DNA of 64,000 nucleotides from Nocardia anocheti (GTDB lineage: Bacteria; Actinomycetota; Actinomycetes; Mycobacteriales; Mycobacteriaceae): positions 558,001-622,000 of the forward strand of contig NZ_JAQQFV010000002.1 of the NCBI RefSeq assembly GCF_029675105.1. Direction: 5' to 3'. How positions within the stretch are numbered: position 1 is the first letter of the stretch; every line of letters begins with the position of its first letter. Position numbers and translations under genes: made by a program. The notes beneath the pieces were generated by a model. It was not told the DNA's origin. It saw nothing but the letters and a program-made list of their open reading frames with translations, and did not search any database. Positions 58,278 to 64,000 of the stretch are shown here, piece after piece.

Positions 58278-59225
58278 ATGATCCCCCTCGGCCGCCGCGT
58301 GGTCATGCGGTACCAGCTCCCCGAGGGCTATCCGCAGCCGCTCACCGATGTGATCGGTGAGCTGGTCTCGCTGGAGCCGCCCTCGGTGCGGACCGCCGAG
58401 GGCGAGCTGGTGTCGGTCGCGCCGGATCGGGTGGTGGCGCTGAAAGCGTTGGGCCCCAGACCGATTCGGACCAAGGAGATCCGCTCCCTGGAGACGGCGG
58501 CGGCCCTGGCCTGGCCGGGTGCCACGCACCGCTGGATCGACGGGTGGCTGGTGCGCGCGGGCAACGGGTACACCGGGCGCGCGAATTCGGCGGTGCCACT
58601 GGGCGAGTCGGGTGTCCCCGCGACGCTGTCCGTCGACACCATGCACAAGATCGCCGACTGGTACACCGAGCAGGGCCTGCCGCTGCTGCTGCAACTACCG
58701 GACCGGCTGGCCCCGGTCCCGCCGGGCTGGAACACCTGGAGCGAGACCGTCGTCCTCGGCCTCGACATCGCGAACTTCGTGCTGCCCCAAGGCCCTTCGA
58801 TGGTGCGCGTCGCCCCCGCCCCCGACGAGGGCTGGCTCACCGCACACCGCTACCGCGGCGAGATCCCCGTCGACCCGTCGGTCCGCGTCCCGGATGTCTC
58901 GGTGCTCACCGCGGTCCAGGACGGTGTGCTCGGCTTCGCCGCCCTCGGCCTGCCCGAACCCCTCGCGATCGGGCGCGGCGCGGTGACCACCGCCCCCGAC
59001 GGCCGCCGCTGGGTCGGCCTCACCTGCGTCGCGGTGGCCGCCGCGCACCGCCGCAACGGCCTGGGCGCCCTGCTGTGCGCCGAGCTCATCCGCTGGGGCG
59101 CCGAACACGGCGCCACCCACGCCTATGTGCAGGTGGAGGTCGGCAATGCCGCCGGTCTCGCGCTCTACCACGAACTCGGCTTCCTCGACCACCACACCTA
59201 CCGCTACGCCGCGCCGCGACATTAG
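58278..59225 (+). CDS. GNAT family N-acetyltransferase
   Basis: A 315-residue two-domain GNAT. The C-terminal half has the acetyl-CoA loop GLTCVAVAAAHRRNGLGALLCAELIRWGAEHGATHAYVQVEVGNAAGLALYHELGFLDHHTYRY (about residues 235-310), the RRNGLG being the Q/RxxGxG/A motif. The N-terminal half is unlike other acetyltransferases but matches mycobacterial Rv0428c-type proteins. ATG at 58278 is used; it lies one base after repeat copy C, so the message leader is formed by the repeat and no usual ribosome binding site is visible. Substrate unknown. Confidence 0.88.
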   Translation: MIPLGRRVVMRYQLPEGYPQPLTDVIGELVSLEPPSVRTAEGELVSVAPDRVVALKALGPRPIRTKEIRSLETAAALAWPGATHRWIDGWLVRAGNGYTGRANSAVPLGESGVPATLSVDTMHKIADWYTEQGLPLLLQLPDRLAPVPPGWNTWSETVVLGLDIANFVLPQGPSMVRVAPAPDEGWLTAHRYRGEIPVDPSVRVPDVSVLTAVQDGVLGFAALGLPEPLAIGRGAVTTAPDGRRWVGLTCVAVAAAHRRNGLGALLCAELIRWGAEHGATHAYVQVEVGNAAGLALYHELGFLDHHTYRYAAPRH

Positions 59226-59247
59226 CGGCTGGTGCCGCGGTTCTCGG
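59225..59247 (-). repeat. Remnant of the repeat tail upstream of xthA
   Basis: GCGGCTGGTGCCGCGG followed by TTCTCGG matches the tail-plus-end of copy C with one or two changes, without the rest of the element. It begins at the last base of the GNAT stop and is followed by the xthA ribosome binding site. It may be a solo end left by deletion. Confidence 0.6.
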
Positions 59248-59267
59248 TATCCCGAAAGGACCTGACG

Positions 59268-60083
59268 ATGCGTCTGGCCACCTGGAACGTCAACTCGATC
59301 CGCTCCCGTGTCGACCGGGTGACGGCCTTTCTCGACCGCCACGACATCGACGTGCTGGCGATCCAGGAGACCAAGTGCCGTGACGACCAGTTCCCGTTCG
59401 AGCAGTTCGACGCGGCGGGCTACGAGGTCGCCCACGTCGGCCTCAACCAGTGGAACGGTGTCGCCATCGTCTCGCGGGTCGGGCTCAGCGATGTCGAGAC
59501 GGCCTTCCCGCACCAGCCCGGTTTCGACAAGAACGCCGGTGACTCGCTGATCGACTCGCCGGTGGTCGAGTCGCGCGCGATCGGCGCGACCTGCGGTGGG
59601 GTGCGGGTGTGGAGCCTGTACGTGCCCAACGGCCGCGCCCTCGACGACCCGCACTACGCGTACAAGCTGGACTGGCTCTCGACCCTGCGCGACCAGGCCA
59701 GCGGCTGGCTCACCGCGGACCCGGCGGCCAAGATCGCCCTGGTCGGCGACTGGAACATCGCCCCCACCGACGACGATGTCTGGTCACCCGAGCTGTTCGA
59801 AGGCAAGACCCACACCTCCGCCCCCGAGCGCGCCGCCTTCCAGGCCATGCTCGACACCGGCTACCGCGACGTCATGCGCCCGTTCGCCCCCGGCCCCGGC
59901 GTCTACACCTACTGGGACTACACCCAGCTGCGTTTCCCCCGCAAGGAGGGCATGCGCATCGACTTCGTCCTGGCCTCCCCCGCCCTGGCCGACACCGTCA
60001 CCGACGCCCACGTCGACCGCGAGGAACGCAAGGGCAAGGGCGCCAGCGACCACGCCCCCGTCATCGCCGAGTTCACCGACTGA
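59268..60083 (+). CDS. xthA: Exodeoxyribonuclease III
   Basis: AP endonuclease/3'-exonuclease of base excision repair. The 271-residue protein has MRLATWNVNSIRSRVDRVTAFL with the first metal-binding Asn, QETKCRDDQFPFEQF (Glu), VYVPNGR-type LYVPNGRALDDP, LVGDWNIAPTDDDV (Asp/Asn) and the final GASDHAPVIAEF (Asp-His). GAAAGGA is upstream of ATG at 59268. Matches the position of mycobacterial xthA (Rv0427c) after the GNAT gene. Confidence 0.95.
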   Translation: MRLATWNVNSIRSRVDRVTAFLDRHDIDVLAIQETKCRDDQFPFEQFDAAGYEVAHVGLNQWNGVAIVSRVGLSDVETAFPHQPGFDKNAGDSLIDSPVVESRAIGATCGGVRVWSLYVPNGRALDDPHYAYKLDWLSTLRDQASGWLTADPAAKIALVGDWNIAPTDDDVWSPELFEGKTHTSAPERAAFQAMLDTGYRDVMRPFAPGPGVYTYWDYTQLRFPRKEGMRIDFVLASPALADTVTDAHVDREERKGKGASDHAPVIAEFTD

Positions 60084-60147
60084 CACCACCCGTGCGGCGG
60101 TACCGTGGTGGCAGGACCATCCGACCTGCGGCGAAGCGGGAGGTGTC

Positions 60148-61350
60148 ATGTTCTACCGGCGCGTGGGAGCGGTGCCGCCGAAGCGGCACACGCAGCATCG
60201 TGACGAGCGCGGCAATCTCTACTACGAGGAGCTGATGGGCGAGGAGGGTTTCTCCGGCGACTCCTCCCTGCTCTATCACCGCGGCCTGCCGCCCGCGATC
60301 GTCGACGCCACGGTCTGGGAACTCCCCGACCAGACACTCACCCCCAATCACCCCCTGCACCACCGGCATCTGCGCCTGCCCGAGCTGTTCCCGGGCGACA
60401 CCCCCGCCACCACCGACCCGGTCACCGGCCGCCGACTGCTGCTGGGCAACGCGGACGTGCGGATCTCCTATGTGGCCGCCAAGGGCGCCTCCCCGCTGTA
60501 CCGCAATGCCATCGGCGACGAGCTGGTGTACCTGGAATCCGGTGCGGCCGTGGTGGAGAGCGTGTTCGGCGCGCTGGCGGTGCGCCAGGGCGATCAGGTG
60601 ATCATGCCGAGGGCCACCACGCACCGCTGGCTGCCCGTCGGCGAGGAACCGTTGCGCGCCTACGTGATCGAGGCGTCCAGTCACATCACCCCGCCGAAGC
60701 GCTATCTGTCGAAATTCGGTCAGCTGCTGGAGAATTCGCCGTACTGCGAACGCGACCTGCACGGACCCACCGAACCGCTGCTCGCCGAGGGCACCGAGAT
60801 CGAGGTGCTGGTGAAGCACCGGCCGGGCACCGAGATCGCGGGCACCCGCATGGTCTACGCGACGCATCCGTTCGATGTGGTCGGCTGGGACGGCTGCCTG
60901 TATCCCTTCCGTTTCGCCATCGCCGATTTCGAGCCGATCACCGGCCGGGTGCATCAACCACCGCCCGCCCACCAGGCGTTCGAGGGCACCAATTTCGTGA
61001 TCTGTAATTTCGTGCCGCGCAAGGTCGATTACCACCCGCTCTCGATTCCGGTGCCCTATTACCACTCGAATGTGGATTCCGACGAGATCATGTTCTATTG
61101 CGGCGGCGATTACGCGGCGCGCAAGGGCTCGGGGATCACCCAGGGTTCGGTCTCGGTGCATCCCGGCGGTTACGCGCACGGCCCGCAGCCGGGCGCCTAC
61201 GAGCGCAGTATCGGCGCGGAGTTCTTCGACGAACTGGCGGTGATGGTGGATACCTTCCGCCCGCTCCAACTCGGGGAGGGGGCGCTGGCCTGCGAAGACC
61301 CCGACTACGCCTGGACCTGGTCGGGGCGCGGACCGGGGGCCCGCCGGTGA
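60148..61350 (+). CDS. hmgA: Homogentisate 1,2-dioxygenase
   Basis: Fe(II) dioxygenase that opens the ring of homogentisate in tyrosine/phenylalanine degradation, giving maleylacetoacetate. The 400-residue protein is a double cupin. The iron-site region reads PYYHSNVDSDEIMFYCGGDY (His and Glu, about 310-330) and later SVSVHPGGYAHGPQPG (His). GGGAGG is upstream of the ATG at 60148. It overlaps fahA by four bases. Longer upstream frame overlaps xthA and is rejected. No maleylacetoacetate isomerase lies in the unit. Confidence 0.93.
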   Translation: MFYRRVGAVPPKRHTQHRDERGNLYYEELMGEEGFSGDSSLLYHRGLPPAIVDATVWELPDQTLTPNHPLHHRHLRLPELFPGDTPATTDPVTGRRLLLGNADVRISYVAAKGASPLYRNAIGDELVYLESGAAVVESVFGALAVRQGDQVIMPRATTHRWLPVGEEPLRAYVIEASSHITPPKRYLSKFGQLLENSPYCERDLHGPTEPLLAEGTEIEVLVKHRPGTEIAGTRMVYATHPFDVVGWDGCLYPFRFAIADFEPITGRVHQPPPAHQAFEGTNFVICNFVPRKVDYHPLSIPVPYYHSNVDSDEIMFYCGGDYAARKGSGITQGSVSVHPGGYAHGPQPGAYERSIGAEFFDELAVMVDTFRPLQLGEGALACEDPDYAWTWSGRGPGARR

Positions 61351-62528
61351 GCGGCGCGACGGTGCGGGTCGAGGTCCCCGACGACTCCCTGTTCGGCCCG
61401 GAGAACATGCCCTACGGCGTTTTCGCACCACCTGGTGGGCAATTCCGCGTGGGAGTTCGATTGGGCGAGTCCGTTCTCGATCTGTCCCGCCTGCTGGATG
61501 ATCCCGCCTTCGCCCGGGCGGACCTGAATTCCTTTCTCGCCCAGGGTCCGAATTCCTGGCGCGTCGTGCGCGAGAAGCTCCGTGAACTCGCCGAATCACC
61601 ACTACCCACCGAGGCCGTGCACGCCCTCGACTCGATTCGCACCGCCCTGCCGGTAGGGATCGGTGACTATGTCGACTTCTACGCCAGCATCGACCACGCC
61701 ACCAATCTCGGCAGGCTCTTCCGGCCGGATGCCGAACCGCTGCTGCCGAATTGGCGTCATCTTCCGGTGGGCTATCACGGGCGGGCGGGCACAGTCGTGG
61801 TGTCCGGAGCTCCGGTGACGCGGCCCCACGGTCAGCGTCGAACCAACTCCCCCGCACCGGAATTCGGGCCGTCGCAGCGGCTCGATATCGAAGCCGAGCT
61901 GGGCTTCGTCGTCGGAACGGCCTCGCGGCGGGGTGAACCGGTCACCGTCGACGAGTTCGCCGACCACGTCTTCGGTGTCGCCCTGGTCAACGACTGGTCC
62001 GCCCGCGATATCCAAGCCTGGGAGTATCAGCCGCTGGGCCCGTTCCTCGGTAAGTCCTTCGCCACCTCCATATCGGCCTGGATCACCCCGCTGGCCGCGC
62101 TGACACAGGCCCGGGTCCCCCTGCCGCCCCAGGAGCCCGAGCCCCTGCCCTACCTGCGCGGCACCGACGACCACGGCCTCGATATCGCGCTGACAGTCAC
62201 CTGGAACGGCGAAACCGTCTCGCGCCCACCGTATTCGCACATGTACTGGTCCCCGGCACAGATGCTCGCCCATCTCACCGCCAACGGCGCCTCGATCCGT
62301 CCCGGTGACCTCTACGCCTCCGGCACCATCTCCGGCCCCGAACCCGACCAGCGTGGTTCGTTCATCGAATTGTCCTGGGGTGGAAACGAACCCATCACCG
62401 TCGGCGAGACGATCCGGACCTTCCTCCTCGACGGCGACGAGGTGACCATCACCGCCACCGCTCCCGGAACGGCGGGCAGGCCGATCGGTCTCGGTGCGGT
62501 CGGTGGCACGGTTCTCGCTGCCCACTGA
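61347..62528 (+). CDS. fahA: Fumarylacetoacetase
   Basis: Hydrolyses fumarylacetoacetate to fumarate and acetoacetate, the last step of the homogentisate route. The 393-residue protein has the SH3-like N-domain (ENMPYGVFAPPGGQFRVGVRLGESVLDLSRL), then VDFYASIDHATNLGRLFR with the catalytic His-type dyad and metal residues, LDIEAELGFVV (metal Glu pair), VNDWSARDIQAWEYQPLGPFLGKSFATSISAWITPL and GDLYASGTISGPEPDQRGSFIELSWGG. GTG start inside the hmgA stop. Together the two genes finish tyrosine catabolism. Confidence 0.94.
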   Translation: MSGATVRVEVPDDSLFGPENMPYGVFAPPGGQFRVGVRLGESVLDLSRLLDDPAFARADLNSFLAQGPNSWRVVREKLRELAESPLPTEAVHALDSIRTALPVGIGDYVDFYASIDHATNLGRLFRPDAEPLLPNWRHLPVGYHGRAGTVVVSGAPVTRPHGQRRTNSPAPEFGPSQRLDIEAELGFVVGTASRRGEPVTVDEFADHVFGVALVNDWSARDIQAWEYQPLGPFLGKSFATSISAWITPLAALTQARVPLPPQEPEPLPYLRGTDDHGLDIALTVTWNGETVSRPPYSHMYWSPAQMLAHLTANGASIRPGDLYASGTISGPEPDQRGSFIELSWGGNEPITVGETIRTFLLDGDEVTITATAPGTAGRPIGLGAVGGTVLAAH

Positions 62529-62587
62529 TCCTCGCCCCCGAGAAATCAGGGCTGCCCGGAAGCCGAGCGGCCTCCTACATTGACGGC

Positions 62588-62770
62588 ATGAAACCTCGCT
62601 TGGCCCTCCTCGGTGGCATCGCCGTCGCCCTCGTTCAGCTCCCCCTCGCCGCGCCCGCGTCGGCGGAATGCGGCCCGCATCCGGTGCCCTGCGAGCCCAG
62701 CTCCGCCGCCGCGGCGGGCACCTTCCTCAACGCCCTCGAGGGACTCTTCACCGGGTCGTCCGGGCGGTAG
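62588..62770 (+). CDS. Small secreted peptide
   Basis: A 60-residue product with a classic Sec signal (MKPRLALLGGIAVALVQLPL then AAPASA, cleavage after ASA). The mature part of about 33 residues is ECGPHPVPCEPSSAAAAGTF LNALEGLFTGSSGR with two Cys seven residues apart, likely a disulfide. It stands alone, followed by the hairpin at 62794-62827. No recognised family; small secreted peptides of this kind are common in nocardiae. Confidence 0.7.
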   Translation: MKPRLALLGGIAVALVQLPLAAPASAECGPHPVPCEPSSAAAAGTFLNALEGLFTGSSGR

Positions 62771-62793
62771 TCGACGACTCCGGCATCCACCCA

Positions 62794-62827
62794 GGGGCGG
62801 AGATAGTACTCCGCAGACCTCCGCCCC
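62794..62827 (+). terminator. Hairpin after the small secreted peptide gene
   Basis: GGGGCGGAG (62794-62802) pairs with CTCCGCCCC (62819-62827), and a nested CGGAG/CTCCG lies on its left arm. It is 24 bases past the peptide stop and before the MMPL gene. Confidence 0.65.
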
Positions 62828-62897
62828 GAGGTGGTATCGGCGATATTTCGACGCGGGCTACGGTGACGGTCGACGTTCACCGAGAGAGAGCCCGACG

Positions 62898-64000
62898 ATG
62901 TTGACGAGAATCGCCCGCGCCGCCGTTGGCCGACCACGGTTGGTGGTCGCGGTGGCGTTGCTGCTGATGGTGTTGTGTGGCGCGATCGGCGCCACGGTGC
63001 ACTCGCATATGAAATCGGGCGGATTCGTCACCGACGATCTCGAATCGGTGCGGGCCAGCCAGTACCTGAGCGAGCACTTCCCCGGCAGCGAGCCCAACTA
63101 CGTCCTCACCGTCACCGCCGAGGACGGCCCGGATTCCCCCGCTGCCCGCGCGGCCGCCGACGCCGCCATCGCGACATTGCGCGCCCATCCCACCGAGGTG
63201 AGCGGCGTCCAGTCCTACTGGACCGCCCGCCCCGACCTGCGCCAAGCGCTGCGCAGCACCGACGGCAAGCGCGCGCTCATCCTGGCCAGCATCGAGGGCG
63301 ACGACGCCGAGCTGCCCGAGCGCGCGAGCAAACTCAGCGAGGAACTCCAGCTCGACGGCCCGGTGACCATCCGCGCCGGTGGCCTGGGCGCCACCTTCGC
63401 CGATATCAACACCCAGATCAGCAAGGACCTGGTGATCGCCGAGGCCATCGCCATCCCGGTGACCGGCCTGCTGCTGGCACTGGTGTTCGGCAGTGTGGTC
63501 GCGGCCGCGCTGCCGGTGGCGATCGGCCTGTTCGCCATCGCGGCGGCGCTGGGCATCCTGCGGGTGCTCACCTCGCTCACCGATGTGTCGATCTTCGCGC
63601 TGAACATGACCACCGCGCTCGGCCTGGCCCTGGCCATCGACTACAGCCTGTTCATCGTCAGCCGGTATCGCGAGGAACTCACCGCCGGTGCCACGCCCAC
63701 CGCCGCGGTCATCCGCTCCATCCAGACCGCGGGCCGCACGGTGGTGTACTCGGCGCTGGTGGTGGCGTTGTCGCTGTCGGCGCTGCTGGTGTTCCCGCAG
63801 TACTTCTTCAAGTCCTTCGCCTACGCGGGGATCGCCGTGGTCGCGGCGGCCACGGCGGCGGCCGTGATCGTGCTGCCCGCCCTGCTCATCCTGGTCGGCG
63901 ACCGGATCAATGCCGGTGACCTGCGCGGGCCGCTGCGCAGGCTGTTCCGACGACCGCCGCGCGTGGAGAAGGCACCGCAGCAGACCTTCTGGTACCGGCT
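62898..64000 (+). CDS. MMPL family transporter, N-terminal part (runs off window)
   Basis: The frame is open from ATG at 62898 to the last base, giving 367 residues and no stop. It begins MLTRIARAAVGRPRLVVAVA with the first membrane helix, then an exported domain (SGGFVTDDLESVRASQYLSEHFPGSEPNYVLTV), and five helices including TTALGLALAIDYSLFIVSRYREEL, where the Asp in AIDYS is the conserved proton-relay motif of MmpL/RND transporters. Such proteins carry lipids, siderophores or drugs across the inner membrane. The cargo cannot be told. The gene would be about 700 residues or more in full. Confidence 0.92.
   Translation, partial: MLTRIARAAVGRPRLVVAVALLLMVLCGAIGATVHSHMKSGGFVTDDLESVRASQYLSEHFPGSEPNYVLTVTAEDGPDSPAARAAADAAIATLRAHPTEVSGVQSYWTARPDLRQALRSTDGKRALILASIEGDDAELPERASKLSEELQLDGPVTIRAGGLGATFADINTQISKDLVIAEAIAIPVTGLLLALVFGSVVAAALPVAIGLFAIAAALGILRVLTSLTDVSIFALNMTTALGLALAIDYSLFIVSRYREELTAGATPTAAVIRSIQTAGRTVVYSALVVALSLSALLVFPQYFFKSFAYAGIAVVAAATAAAVIVLPALLILVGDRINAGDLRGPLRRLFRRPPRVEKAPQQTFWYR

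Overview
The window is very GC-rich and densely packed, with strong codon-position bias that creates long antisense shadow frames. It looks like the chromosome of a mycolic-acid actinomycete (order Mycobacteriales), most likely a Nocardia; genus is inference. Evidence: the gene order groEL2, psd, pssA, Cdc48-like ATPase, YbdK-type ligase, sodC, LytR_C protein, DUF3263, def, GNAT, xthA recalls the Rv0427c-Rv0440 neighbourhood of Mycobacterium tuberculosis. A MMPL transporter, a GroEL ending MGGMDF, CIRCE operators and actinobacterial SAM-IV-type riboswitches agree with this. I see no insertion sequence, prophage, CRISPR array or rRNA gene.

Layout. 1-8.3 kb: 3' end of an AMIN-like protein gene, then a minus-strand respiratory nitrate reductase operon narK2-G-H-J-I. 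8.4-12.4 kb: a mobile-looking repeat, prolyl oligopeptidase, an alpha/beta hydrolase with its TetR regulator, and a 40-residue peptide gene. 12.5-19.3 kb: a seven-gene minus-strand operon (solute-binding lipoprotein, fused LivH-LivM permease, two ATPases, a luciferase-like monooxygenase, two carboxymuconolactone-decarboxylase-fold proteins) preceded by a SAM-IV-type riboswitch; together this reads as sulfur-compound scavenging. 19.5-21.9 kb: azoreductase, MFS exporter, DUF5063 protein. 22.0-23.6 kb: an unrecognised 460-residue protein followed on the same strand by two tandem tRNA-like elements that are not normal tRNAs. 23.7-26.1 kb: a second SAM-IV-type riboswitch in front of a translationally coupled trio: AfsA-type hotdog protein, HAD-IB phosphatase, unknown protein.

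26.2-37.7 kb: SRPBCC protein, MarR, a beta-propeller lipoprotein, a hydrolase, a MazF/antitoxin pair, groEL2 with two CIRCE operators, a Clp-N/HTH protein with a leaderless promoter inside two identical palindromes, an FAD oxidoreductase with a SigJ-type ECF sigma factor, and the pssA-psd phosphatidylethanolamine pathway. 37.9-42.9 kb: KAS III, then a signalling module (response regulator fused to a thioredoxin-reductase-like domain, cyclic-nucleotide-binding histidine kinase, ZnF-UBP protein). 43.4-53 kb: Cdc48-like ATPase, a polytopic membrane protein and a complete mnhA(B)CDEFG antiporter operon ending in a large perfect inverted repeat. 53-62.5 kb: PAP2 enzyme, carboxylate-amine ligase, SodC, LytR_C protein, DUF3263, peptide deformylase, GNAT, exonuclease III, and the homogentisate pathway pair hmgA-fahA. 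62.6-64 kb: a small secreted peptide and the first part of an MMPL transporter.

A repeat of about 110 bp with terminal inverted repeats occurs three times (8.4, 42.5 and 58.2 kb), plus a remnant at 59.2 kb, each time just upstream of a start codon. The parts that most deserve attention are the tRNA-like pair with its neighbour gene, the riboswitch-controlled AfsA trio, the riboswitch-controlled Liv-type operon, this repeat family, and the Clp-N autoregulation site.
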